Below are positions 50,085 through 58,047 of a DNA stretch of 64,000 bases, piece after piece. The position numbers were made by a program, and so were the translations under genes. The stretch lies in assembly GCA_029265255.1 (NCBI GenBank), contig JAJUJQ010000002.1:124001-188000 (forward strand), in the 5' to 3' direction. Below the pieces are notes generated by a model that made no database searches, had not been told where the DNA came from, and worked only from the letters and a program-made list of their open reading frames with translations. Origin of the DNA: Spirochaetota bacterium. GTDB lineage: Bacteria; Spirochaetota; Spirochaetia; Treponematales; Rectinemataceae. Positions within the stretch are counted from its first letter, which is position 1. Each line of letters begins with the position of its first letter.

Positions 50085-51767
50085 CTAGGTTCCGCTCGTG
50101 TCGGTATTGCCTAAGAGAGAACATTCCCCGATGGTTTCAGCAATATGATACACATGGCGATTGATCCGCTGCAAATGATTCAGCAGGTCCATATGAATTT
50201 CGGTCGTCTCGAGCGATTCCTGAATGCCTTCGTTGAGGCGCTGGAAATGACGGAGCCTATATTTTTTCTGCGCCTCGCCCCATCGCTTCGCATCCTTCAG
50301 CACGTTGCACACACGCTCGGTATCGTCTTTTTCTAGCGCCTCCATAACGGCGTTGATGTTGTGTTCTACCAGCCGCATCATTTCGTAGATGTCCGACATG
50401 CCTTCTTCGGAGAAAGAGAGATTCTTGTTGATCAGCTTCTTGATGCGGTCGATGATGCTCATCTCTATGACATCTCCTAGGTTCTCCAGTTCGGACGCGA
50501 TAAAAAGATAGGCTACCTGGAGCTTTGATTCGTATTCCGAGAGCGGCTGTCGCGCGATTTTCGTGAGGAACGCGACGATCTGCTTGCGGAGCGTGTCGAT
50601 CATCTTATCCTGATTTTTAATAGATTTTGCCAAGTCTAAATCCCTTGTCTCAAGCACGGTCTGGCATCCGCTCAGCATGTTGATGAGAATAGGTTTTATG
50701 CGCAACAGTTCTCTTTTTACCTGAAAAAGCGCGACGGACGGTTCGGTGAGCAATGTATCGTTCAGATACATAGCGCCGAATTCCTCCTTCTCCGGGGCTG
50801 GAGGAAAGAGGGTATTGAAAAAACGGAGGATAAGAGGCAGCGCTGGGATGACCACCAGGAGGTTGAGAAGCGGCATGAGCGTATGTGCCATGGCGATCTG
50901 GCGGGCAAGGTTATCGGGCGATCCGGAAACAAGGCGTGCAGCTTCCTTGGCCATGAGAAGATAGACTGGCTCGCCTCGCAGCTGGATCGAGAGCAGTATA
51001 AAGGCAAATGTCACCCCGATGACCTGGAACAGTACATGGATGTAAGCCGTTCTCTTTGCCTCGCGATTGAGATTCAAGCTTCCAAGTATCGCGGTAATGC
51101 AGGTGCCGATCGATGCGCCGAGGTTGATCGGCACAGCTTGTTTCAGCGAAATCGTGCCGGCAATCGCCATTGCGATGACAAGGCCGCTTGTTGCGCCAGA
51201 TGACTGGATGATCATGGTGAATACAAGACCTATCAGAATACCGAGCAATGGTTTCTCGGTCTTCGACATCGCTTCAAGGAAGGCTGCGGAAGTCTTTAGC
51301 GGTTCCACAGCGTGGGACATCATGCGCATTCCCATGAACAGCAGCCCGAATCCGAGAATGGTGTTCGCGAGGCTCTTTCTTCTTCGATTCTTGGCGAACA
51401 GAAAAGCGAAAAACCCCGCTGAGATAAAAAGAGGCGCAATGGAGGTGATTTTCGGGAAAGCAAATAGCTGTCCAAGTACGGTAGAGCCAAGTTCCGCTCC
51501 CAGCGTGATGGGAATGCTCTGAGTAAATGTCAGCAGTCCCGCGCTAACCAGGACGCATTCGAGTACTGTGGTTGCTGAAGAGGATTGATTGAGAATGGTC
51601 ACTCCCAGGCCGGTCAGGTATCCTCTCGGTTTCGTTTTGGTGAGCATTTGCATCAGATAGCGCAGTTTCGATCCAGCAAACGCGGTCAGATTGTTGTTCA
51701 TCATGGTCATGCCGAAGAGGAATATGGCGAGTCCACCAATTAAGTCCAGCAAATCGTAAAACGTCAC
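50085..51767 (-). CDS. Na/Pi cotransporter family protein with PhoU-like C-terminal domain
   Basis: The 560-residue protein has two inverted Na/Pi repeats bearing the QSSSATT (about 61-67) and QSSGATSG (about 190-197) motifs, about eight membrane segments, then a helical PhoU-like domain (about 350-545) with ELENLGDVIE. It probably imports phosphate (or another anion) with sodium, and the PhoU part would regulate it. The start is GTG 51767, with GGGAGG 7 bases upstream. Confidence 0.9.
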   Translation of the reverse strand: MTFYDLLDLIGGLAIFLFGMTMMNNNLTAFAGSKLRYLMQMLTKTKPRGYLTGLGVTILNQSSSATTVLECVLVSAGLLTFTQSIPITLGAELGSTVLGQLFAFPKITSIAPLFISAGFFAFLFAKNRRRKSLANTILGFGLLFMGMRMMSHAVEPLKTSAAFLEAMSKTEKPLLGILIGLVFTMIIQSSGATSGLVIAMAIAGTISLKQAVPINLGASIGTCITAILGSLNLNREAKRTAYIHVLFQVIGVTFAFILLSIQLRGEPVYLLMAKEAARLVSGSPDNLARQIAMAHTLMPLLNLLVVIPALPLILRFFNTLFPPAPEKEEFGAMYLNDTLLTEPSVALFQVKRELLRIKPILINMLSGCQTVLETRDLDLAKSIKNQDKMIDTLRKQIVAFLTKIARQPLSEYESKLQVAYLFIASELENLGDVIEMSIIDRIKKLINKNLSFSEEGMSDIYEMMRLVEHNINAVMEALEKDDTERVCNVLKDAKRWGEAQKKYRLRHFQRLNEGIQESLETTEIHMDLLNHLQRINRHVYHIAETIGECSLLGNTDTSGT

Positions 51768-51893
51768 GGAATACCTCCCTGGGCTCTTTAGGCAGTACTA
51801 TTGCATACCATTGATTCGATCGCAATATTGATGCAATCGAAGGGCTTGATCGATATACTTGATAGTAAGTGAAAAATGAGAAGGGACATGCCT

Positions 51894-53171
51894 ATGAATT
51901 GTTTTTTATCGCCGGACCAGCCTTTCTGCCTAGTTCTGAGCGGCGGAGGTACCAAAGGAGTCTATCATATCGGGGTGTGGCGCGCCTTGAGAGAGCTCAA
52001 TATCCCCATCAATGCGTTTGTGGGTGCGTCGATAGGAGCCGTTATCGCCGCCTTTTTGGCACAGGGCAAGGATGCCGAGCTTGAAGAATTCGGACGGACC
52101 ATCGAGGTGGATAATGTGCTCAGTCTGCCGCCGGAGCTGATACGCGACGGAACACTCAGTCTCAAACCGGAGGCAGTATCGGGAGTACTCAGGCTCTTAC
52201 GGCAGTTCGTGGAAAAAAAAGGACTCGACACAAGTCCATTCCGAAAGCTTATCGGTGATCATATTGATGAGGTTGCGATCAGGACGAGCGGCAGAGACTT
52301 GGGAATCATGACGGTGAACCTGAGCAGCCTTGAGCCGGAAGAAGTCTTCCTCGATCAGATGCAGCCAGGGACTTTGATCGATTACCTTATGGCAAGTTCC
52401 GCGTTTCCAGGCTTCGAAAACCCGCAAATCGAAGGAAAACGATATGTCGATGGCGGTGTCTATGACAATATTCCCTATGAGATGGCTCGCAAGCGAGGAT
52501 ACCGCCGCATCATCATCTCGGATGTATCGGGTCTCGGGCGCAATCGGCAGCCTAAAATCGAAGGCACTATGACTATTTACATCAAGAATTCCATGGATAT
52601 GGGAAGTGTGTTCGATTTCGACAGGGAATTCCTTGAAAATTATCAACGTCTTGGCTACCTTGACACCATGCGCGTGTTCGGGCGCTATGCCGGATATCGC
52701 TATTATCTGGATATCGACTCCAGGGCAGAAGCGCTGCTGGCGCGCTTGCGCATTGCTCAATCGCAGATTGATCGACTCCCCCTGCCAGTATATATGCGCC
52801 ATGAGCGCGACAGGCTGCTGGCTGCGATGGAATGTGCCGCGGTCATTCTTGATGTTGCGCGTCTTCGCGTGTATACACTTGACGAATTGGCCGCGGCCAT
52901 CGAAGAACGTCGCTCAATCATCGATGCGCGGCTTGCCGAACTCAAAGCTGGCAGCGATCGGGGACTCCGCCATCTGGCACCAATTCTGCGCCAGACTATC
53001 TCACGGCGAGAATTCATCGAGTGCCCGTATTACTATTATCGACTCATCGGCGATGTATTTCCGCCTTCCGCCGCAAGAGTTCTCAAAAAAGCGTTGGTCA
53101 GACTGAATGATGAATTGCCTGCCGGCATCGCTTGGATTGATGCACACTTGCATGACACTGCGCACAAGTGA
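51894..53171 (+). CDS. Patatin-like phospholipase
   Basis: The 425-residue protein has the full patatin set: oxyanion glycine motif SGGGTKG near residue 17, nucleophile elbow GASIG, and the catalytic Asp in DGGVYDNIP near 191. The last 160 residues form a helical region of unknown role (VRLNDELPAGIAWID end). There is no signal peptide. Such enzymes hydrolyse the acyl chain of phospholipids and may be cytoplasmic or secreted by other routes. Several ATGs cluster at the start (51876, 51888, 51894). AAGGGA favours 51894. Confidence 0.88.
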   Translation: MNCFLSPDQPFCLVLSGGGTKGVYHIGVWRALRELNIPINAFVGASIGAVIAAFLAQGKDAELEEFGRTIEVDNVLSLPPELIRDGTLSLKPEAVSGVLRLLRQFVEKKGLDTSPFRKLIGDHIDEVAIRTSGRDLGIMTVNLSSLEPEEVFLDQMQPGTLIDYLMASSAFPGFENPQIEGKRYVDGGVYDNIPYEMARKRGYRRIIISDVSGLGRNRQPKIEGTMTIYIKNSMDMGSVFDFDREFLENYQRLGYLDTMRVFGRYAGYRYYLDIDSRAEALLARLRIAQSQIDRLPLPVYMRHERDRLLAAMECAAVILDVARLRVYTLDELAAAIEERRSIIDARLAELKAGSDRGLRHLAPILRQTISRREFIECPYYYYRLIGDVFPPSAARVLKKALVRLNDELPAGIAWIDAHLHDTAHK

Positions 53172-53273
53172 TTTTTTTATATCATTTTCAATATATTTGA
53201 TTTCAGCGACAATTACGATTACATTTACTCATGTCGATTGAATAACGCGATACAAATCATGGAGGAGGCTACA

Positions 53274-53735
53274 ATGAGTATCGTCAAAGAGATTCTGGAA
53301 CGAAAGGGATCGGACATTGCGTGGGTTGAGCCGGGAACCACCGTCATCAAGGCACTCGAACTGATGGCGGAAAAAAATATCGGCGCTGTGCTGGTCATGG
53401 ATGACAAAGGCATTGTGCACGGCATTTTTTCCGAGCGCGATTTTGCGCGGAAAATCATCCTCAAAGGTCACAGCTGCGAAAGCGAGCCTGTCTCCGAAAT
53501 CATGACAAAAAAAGTACTTTTCGTGCATACCGATACTTCGCTCGAGGAATGCATGAACATCATGACCGAGCAGCGAATACGGCATCTTCCGGTCCTGGAA
53601 AATAATCGTGTGGTCGGTGTCATTTCCATAGGCGACGTCGTCAAGACCCTGCTGAATGCAAAAGACCGAATCATCGCGGAACAGGCGTTTGAACTTGGGC
53701 AGAAAGAACGGCTCACCCAGGCAGGAGCCGTGTAG
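53274..53735 (+). CDS. Two-CBS-domain protein
   Basis: The 153-residue protein has two CBS motifs: about 10-66 (VEPGTTVIKALELMAEKNIGAVLVMD) and about 75-130 (VHTDTSLEECMNIMTEQRIRHLPVLENNRVVGVISIGD). CBS pairs bind adenosine nucleotides (AMP, ATP, SAM) and usually sense energy state. No catalytic domain is attached. GGAGGAGG lies 5 bases before ATG 53274. It ends just before an intrinsic terminator. Confidence 0.92.
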   Translation: MSIVKEILERKGSDIAWVEPGTTVIKALELMAEKNIGAVLVMDDKGIVHGIFSERDFARKIILKGHSCESEPVSEIMTKKVLFVHTDTSLEECMNIMTEQRIRHLPVLENNRVVGVISIGDVVKTLLNAKDRIIAEQAFELGQKERLTQAGAV

Positions 53736-53748
53736 CCCGCGGTAAAAC

Positions 53749-53777
53749 AGCGGCAGCGCGATGCGTGCCGCTTTTTT
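53749..53777 (+). terminator. Rho-independent terminator after the CBS gene
   Basis: AGCGGCA (53749-53755) pairs with TGCCGCT (53766-53772) around a GC-rich loop, followed by TTTTTT. It separates the CBS gene from the acyl-CoA synthetase gene. Confidence 0.8.
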
Positions 53778-53846
53778 CATATCCTCTGGCGAAAACAGCT
53801 GGCGTGCGGTAAAATCTGACTCGCACAGAAGAAAAGGCGGAAATGA

Positions 53847-55565
53847 ATGATCAAATTCAAACATTTGACGCTGGCTGAAGTCCCAGAGCTCGCATCCGCC
53901 AGGTTTGGCGACAGACCGGCGCTTTCGATGGTTGGGGGAACGACGTTCTCCTATCGGGATTTTGAACGCAACAGCCGCCACATCGCGCTGCAGCTTGTGG
54001 AATCGGGCATTCACAAAGGCGATCGTGTAGCGTTGCTGGCGGAGAATTCCCCGTATTGGGTTATGACCTATTTTGGCATTGCCCGGTCTGGTGCCATAGT
54101 GGTTCCGATTTTAACGGACTTCATTCCATCACAGATCCGGAATATCGTCGAGCATTCGGGAGCGAAGGCTGTCTTTGTATCGGAGCGCCTGCAGCCTAAA
54201 CTCGCGCAGCTTCCTTCTAATGTCGAAATCCGTGACGTCAAGACCGGCAGGCCTCTGAATTCTGCGCGCGCCCAAACCATCGAAGGGGATGCAGCCCTCC
54301 CTTCAATAGAAATCGCCTCGGACGATCTTGCCATGATCGTCTATACTTCTGGCACCACCGGTCTGTCAAAAGGCGTCATGCTTACTCACCGCAATATCCT
54401 CTCAGACGCCACGGCATGCCGGTCCATCATTGTTCTCCATCGCACCGATCGCCTTCTTTCGATACTTCCCCTCGCCCATACCTATGAATTCACCATCGGT
54501 ACCGTAATCCCCCTCATCTCGGGGGCGCACATTTTCTACCTCGATCGGCCGCCCGCTGCGACAGTGCTGCTTCCCGCGCTCAAAGCCATACGACCGACCA
54601 TCATGCTGTCTGTCCCCTTGGTCATAGAAAAAATCTACCGCAGCAGCATTAAGCCCACCCTGGAGGGAATGAAGCTATACCATAATTCGCTTTTGCGTCC
54701 TCTTATCCTTCGCTTTGCGGGATTCAAACTGAAGAGAACGTTCGGTGGAAGGATGCGATTTTTCGGTATTGGCGGCGCCCCCTTGGCCGCGGACGCGGAA
54801 GAATTCCTCAAAAAGGCCGGCTTCCCCTACGCCATAGGGTATGGCCTCACTGAAACCGCTCCGCTTCTTGCAGGGTGCGGTCCACGGCATACTCATCTTC
54901 GTTCGACAGGTTCAGCGCTCAAGGGCGTCGAACTCCGCATTGCCGATCCAAGACCTGATACTGGAGAAGGCGAAATACAGGCTCGCGGACCAAATATCTT
55001 TAAGGGTTATTGGAATGATGACGCACGCACACGTGAGGCTTTTACCGAAGACGGCTGGTTTCGTACCGGAGACCTCGGGTACCTCGACGAAAAAGGCAGG
55101 CTCTACATCCGTGGTCGGAGCAAGACCATGATTCTAGGCGCATCGGGAGAGAACATCTATCCTGAAGAAATCGAGTCCCTTATCAACCAGATCCCAGAAG
55201 TAGCGGAATCTCTTGTGGTCGAAGATGAAAATGGCCTTACCGCCTTGGTGTGCCTCAAGAGCGAGGTGTTGGAAAATCTCGAAGCGCGCATTCAAGACAG
55301 CATTGATGCCGCAGAAGACCTTGGATCTCGTATCGGGCACGCCATAAGCGATGCGGAAAAGTCGGCCGAGCACATTCTTGAAAATATCCGGAAGGAAGTA
55401 AATTCCAAGCTTGCCGCGTTCTCACGCATTCAGAAAGTGAAGCTGCATCCTGAGCCTTTCGAGAAAACGCCGACGCAGAAAATCAAGCGCTTTCTGTATG
55501 GGAAGAACGCGCAGAATGGTTCCGCGTCGCTACCTCAGAGCCCGTTTGAGAGGAAATCTGACTGA
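53847..55565 (+). CDS. AMP-dependent (long-chain acyl) CoA synthetase
   Basis: The 572-residue adenylate-forming enzyme activates a carboxylic acid with ATP and CoA. The P-loop-like YTSGTTGLSKG is at 166-176, followed by YGLTETAP, GWFRTGDLGYLDEKGRLYIRGR and a C-terminal catalytic Lys near KTPTQKIKRF. Between the hinge and that Lys it carries a charged amphipathic helical stretch of about 50 residues (EARIQDSIDAAEDLGSRIG and following), longer than usual. The chain length of the substrate cannot be told. It converges with the GGDEF gene, six bases apart. Confidence 0.88.
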   Translation: MIKFKHLTLAEVPELASARFGDRPALSMVGGTTFSYRDFERNSRHIALQLVESGIHKGDRVALLAENSPYWVMTYFGIARSGAIVVPILTDFIPSQIRNIVEHSGAKAVFVSERLQPKLAQLPSNVEIRDVKTGRPLNSARAQTIEGDAALPSIEIASDDLAMIVYTSGTTGLSKGVMLTHRNILSDATACRSIIVLHRTDRLLSILPLAHTYEFTIGTVIPLISGAHIFYLDRPPAATVLLPALKAIRPTIMLSVPLVIEKIYRSSIKPTLEGMKLYHNSLLRPLILRFAGFKLKRTFGGRMRFFGIGGAPLAADAEEFLKKAGFPYAIGYGLTETAPLLAGCGPRHTHLRSTGSALKGVELRIADPRPDTGEGEIQARGPNIFKGYWNDDARTREAFTEDGWFRTGDLGYLDEKGRLYIRGRSKTMILGASGENIYPEEIESLINQIPEVAESLVVEDENGLTALVCLKSEVLENLEARIQDSIDAAEDLGSRIGHAISDAEKSAEHILENIRKEVNSKLAAFSRIQKVKLHPEPFEKTPTQKIKRFLYGKNAQNGSASLPQSPFERKSD

Positions 55566-55571
55566 AGGCCG

Positions 55572-56945
55572 TTATGATTTTTTTGCCGCGGCATGCCGTT
55601 CCTGTTTCTGCACATACATCTTGCCATCAGCCTGGCTTATGAAGGTTTCGACCGAATCCTTCGTGTCGTAGGGAATGATTTCGATCCCCATGCTCATGGA
55701 GAGCGTGAATGCCGCCGTACCCTTCGAGTTGAATTCTTCGATATGGTCTTTGAGCCGGCCAATGAGACGCTCGGGGATGAAGTTCTCGTTGATAAGCCCC
55801 ATCACTGCGAATTCATCGCCGCCCAGGCGCGCGACCAAATCCGATTCTCTGAACGAGATTTTCATAAATCCAGCGATGGTTCGAATCGCGTTGTCGCCTT
55901 CGAGATGTCCAAGCGTGTCATTGATGGCTTTCAGCCCGTCCATGTCGCAGAACATAATGAACATATTCGCCTGGAGCCGGCGCGCCATTTTAATCACTCG
56001 TTCTGAGAGAATCTTGAATCCACGGCGATTATACAGTCCCGTCAGGTCGTCGGTCAGACTCATCTGTTCCAGTTCCTTGCGCAGCTGGGTAGACTCGGTG
56101 ATGTCGCGATAGACGGAAAGCGTCATGGTCTCATTGTCCCAATCGGTCGCGACTGACCGCACATCAAGATAGACAGTATTGCCAAATGGGTCGGTGATCT
56201 CGATTTCTCTTTCCTTTGGATCTCTCAGGATGTTTTCGATAGTCGTGCCTGTGAGTGGCGTGTTCTCCTTCGAAAAAAGCGCATGAGCGGCAGGGTTCGC
56301 GTAACGAATGACTCCTTCCTTGTCATACACAAGGATCGAGTCCTGGTTTGTTTCCAAAAGCAGCCGATAGTTCCGCTGCAGGGTAATAATGTTATCGAGC
56401 GCTTCCTTCAGTTTGTTGTTTGCGACAAAGAGCTCCTGGTTCTTCTGGATAGCGCTTTCATAGGTTGACAGAAGGAAGTCGATCATCTGGATGCGAGTCG
56501 AATTGATAAAGTACTTCTTGCCAGCAAAAAACACCTCGATCCCGATGTCCGAACCGCGCTGCTTACGGATTTCGGTATTTGCCAGTACATAGCGAATACG
56601 GGAGATGAGCGCCTGTTCGTTATAGGGTTTGGTTGTGTAGTTATCGGCACCAGCTTCGAGCGCGCGTATGACATCGGTCGGATCCGATAACGTTGTGACG
56701 AGAATAACCGGTGTTTCCTTGAGTTTTAAATTCTCTCGAATCTTCCGACATAGTTCATAGCCATTCATCTTCGGCATCATCACATCGCTGATGATGAGGT
56801 CCGGAGTGTTTTTTTCAAGATAGCTCAACGCTTCTTCGCCATTGGCGCATACATCGACTGCGAAACCTTCTGTTTCGAGTACATACCGCAACCTCATGGC
56901 CTGGGTGATGCTGTCTTCAACTACAAGTATCCGTATGGTCGGCAT
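55572..56945 (-). CDS. Response regulator diguanylate cyclase (REC-PAS-GGDEF), WspR-like output
   Basis: The 457-residue protein has a receiver domain 1-120 with phospho-acceptor D54 (ISDVMMPK) and K106, a helical linker, a PAS domain (about 190-290) and a GGDEF domain (about 292-450). The active site GGDEF is at 375-379, with an inhibitory RESD site at 366-369. It should make c-di-GMP when phosphorylated, by context by the hybrid CheA upstream. It starts 3 bases after cheB and is the last gene of the chemosensory operon. The added PAS domain, absent from Pseudomonas WspR, may sense a second signal. Confidence 0.93.
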   Translation of the reverse strand: MPTIRILVVEDSITQAMRLRYVLETEGFAVDVCANGEEALSYLEKNTPDLIISDVMMPKMNGYELCRKIRENLKLKETPVILVTTLSDPTDVIRALEAGADNYTTKPYNEQALISRIRYVLANTEIRKQRGSDIGIEVFFAGKKYFINSTRIQMIDFLLSTYESAIQKNQELFVANNKLKEALDNIITLQRNYRLLLETNQDSILVYDKEGVIRYANPAAHALFSKENTPLTGTTIENILRDPKEREIEITDPFGNTVYLDVRSVATDWDNETMTLSVYRDITESTQLRKELEQMSLTDDLTGLYNRRGFKILSERVIKMARRLQANMFIMFCDMDGLKAINDTLGHLEGDNAIRTIAGFMKISFRESDLVARLGGDEFAVMGLINENFIPERLIGRLKDHIEEFNSKGTAAFTLSMSMGIEIIPYDTKDSVETFISQADGKMYVQKQERHAAAKKS

Positions 56946-56948
56946 AAT

Positions 56949-58025
56949 CTACTCCTTTCCCCTGCTTCCGACAGCAAGACTACCAACCTTTTCAAGGATC
57001 ATTGCAATTTCGCCCGGCGGCAGGCAACAGCAGGCGGCATTCAGCCTTTTAGCCTCACCCGGCATCCCAAATACTACCGAGCTTTCCTTGTCTTGGGCAA
57101 TGGTAATCGCGCCTTGCCTTTTCATCTTCAGCAATCCCTGTGCTCCATCCCGTCCCATGCCGGTCAGGAGAATGCCTATGGCATGTGATCCATAGTGCTC
57201 TGCTACTGAAAGAAAGAGAGAATCTACTGACGGTACGATGAAATCACTTGCGCGTGGAAGCCGGAACCGGATCGTGCCGTTGCGCTCAAGAATCATATGA
57301 ACATCGTTAGGTGCGATATAGGCGGTGCCTGGCTTGAGCGATTCGCCTTCCTCAGCGAGCTTGCAGTGGATGACGCAGGTATTGTCAAGCCATTCGGCAA
57401 AATTTTTCGCAAAGCCTGTCGCGATGTGCTGAACAATACAAATGGGAATTTGAAAATCAGAAGGAAGACTGGCCAGCAACGCCTGAACGACCGGCGGTCC
57501 GCCAGTTGATGCGCCAATCGCTATGACAGATGGTGGTACATCCGGCAGCTTGAGCGCTTCCGGGGGGGGCTTTTGTAACTCAGCCTGTTTTGGCTCAGGG
57601 GGGCGCAACTTTGGTCGAGCCTTCGATGCGGTTCTGATAAGCTCTGCAAGTTCTCTGGCGTGCCGATAGAAATCCGGCGCACCAAGCGCTGGCGGTTTGC
57701 CAACTGCTGTAATTGCACCTGCCTGCAGCGCTTTCATGGCCTTTTCAGCAGAAGGATAGTTGAAGGCATTGCTGATGATGACAATAGGAATTGCCCGCGT
57801 TTCAAGAATACGTCTGGTGGTTGTGTACCCATCGATTCCTGGCATCTCAATGTCCATGGTGATGAGATCTGGTTTCTGCAGAGAATCGTCTTCTAGGAAC
57901 TGAAGCGCTTGGTACCCGTCTCTAGCTTCTCCAATCACTTCGATGTCGCCATCAAGATAGAAAATGTATTTGAGCACCTGCCGGGAAATGATCGAATCAT
58001 CCACAATGAGGACTTTCAATGGCAT
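56949..58025 (-). CDS. cheB: Chemotaxis methylesterase CheB
   Basis: The 358-residue protein has a receiver domain with D58 (LITMDIEMPG), a proline-rich linker (about 135-165) and a methylesterase domain. The catalytic triad is visible as S173 (GASTGG), H200 (IVQH) and D293 (GMGRDG). It removes methyl groups from the MCP and so resets the pathway. ATG 58025 has a run of six G 7 bases upstream. It lies between the CheA hybrid and the GGDEF output gene. Confidence 0.95.
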   Translation of the reverse strand: MPLKVLIVDDSIISRQVLKYIFYLDGDIEVIGEARDGYQALQFLEDDSLQKPDLITMDIEMPGIDGYTTTRRILETRAIPIVIISNAFNYPSAEKAMKALQAGAITAVGKPPALGAPDFYRHARELAELIRTASKARPKLRPPEPKQAELQKPPPEALKLPDVPPSVIAIGASTGGPPVVQALLASLPSDFQIPICIVQHIATGFAKNFAEWLDNTCVIHCKLAEEGESLKPGTAYIAPNDVHMILERNGTIRFRLPRASDFIVPSVDSLFLSVAEHYGSHAIGILLTGMGRDGAQGLLKMKRQGAITIAQDKESSVVFGMPGEAKRLNAACCCLPPGEIAMILEKVGSLAVGSRGKE

Positions 58026-58047
58026 GTTCGACCCCCCTTTCGTTCTC

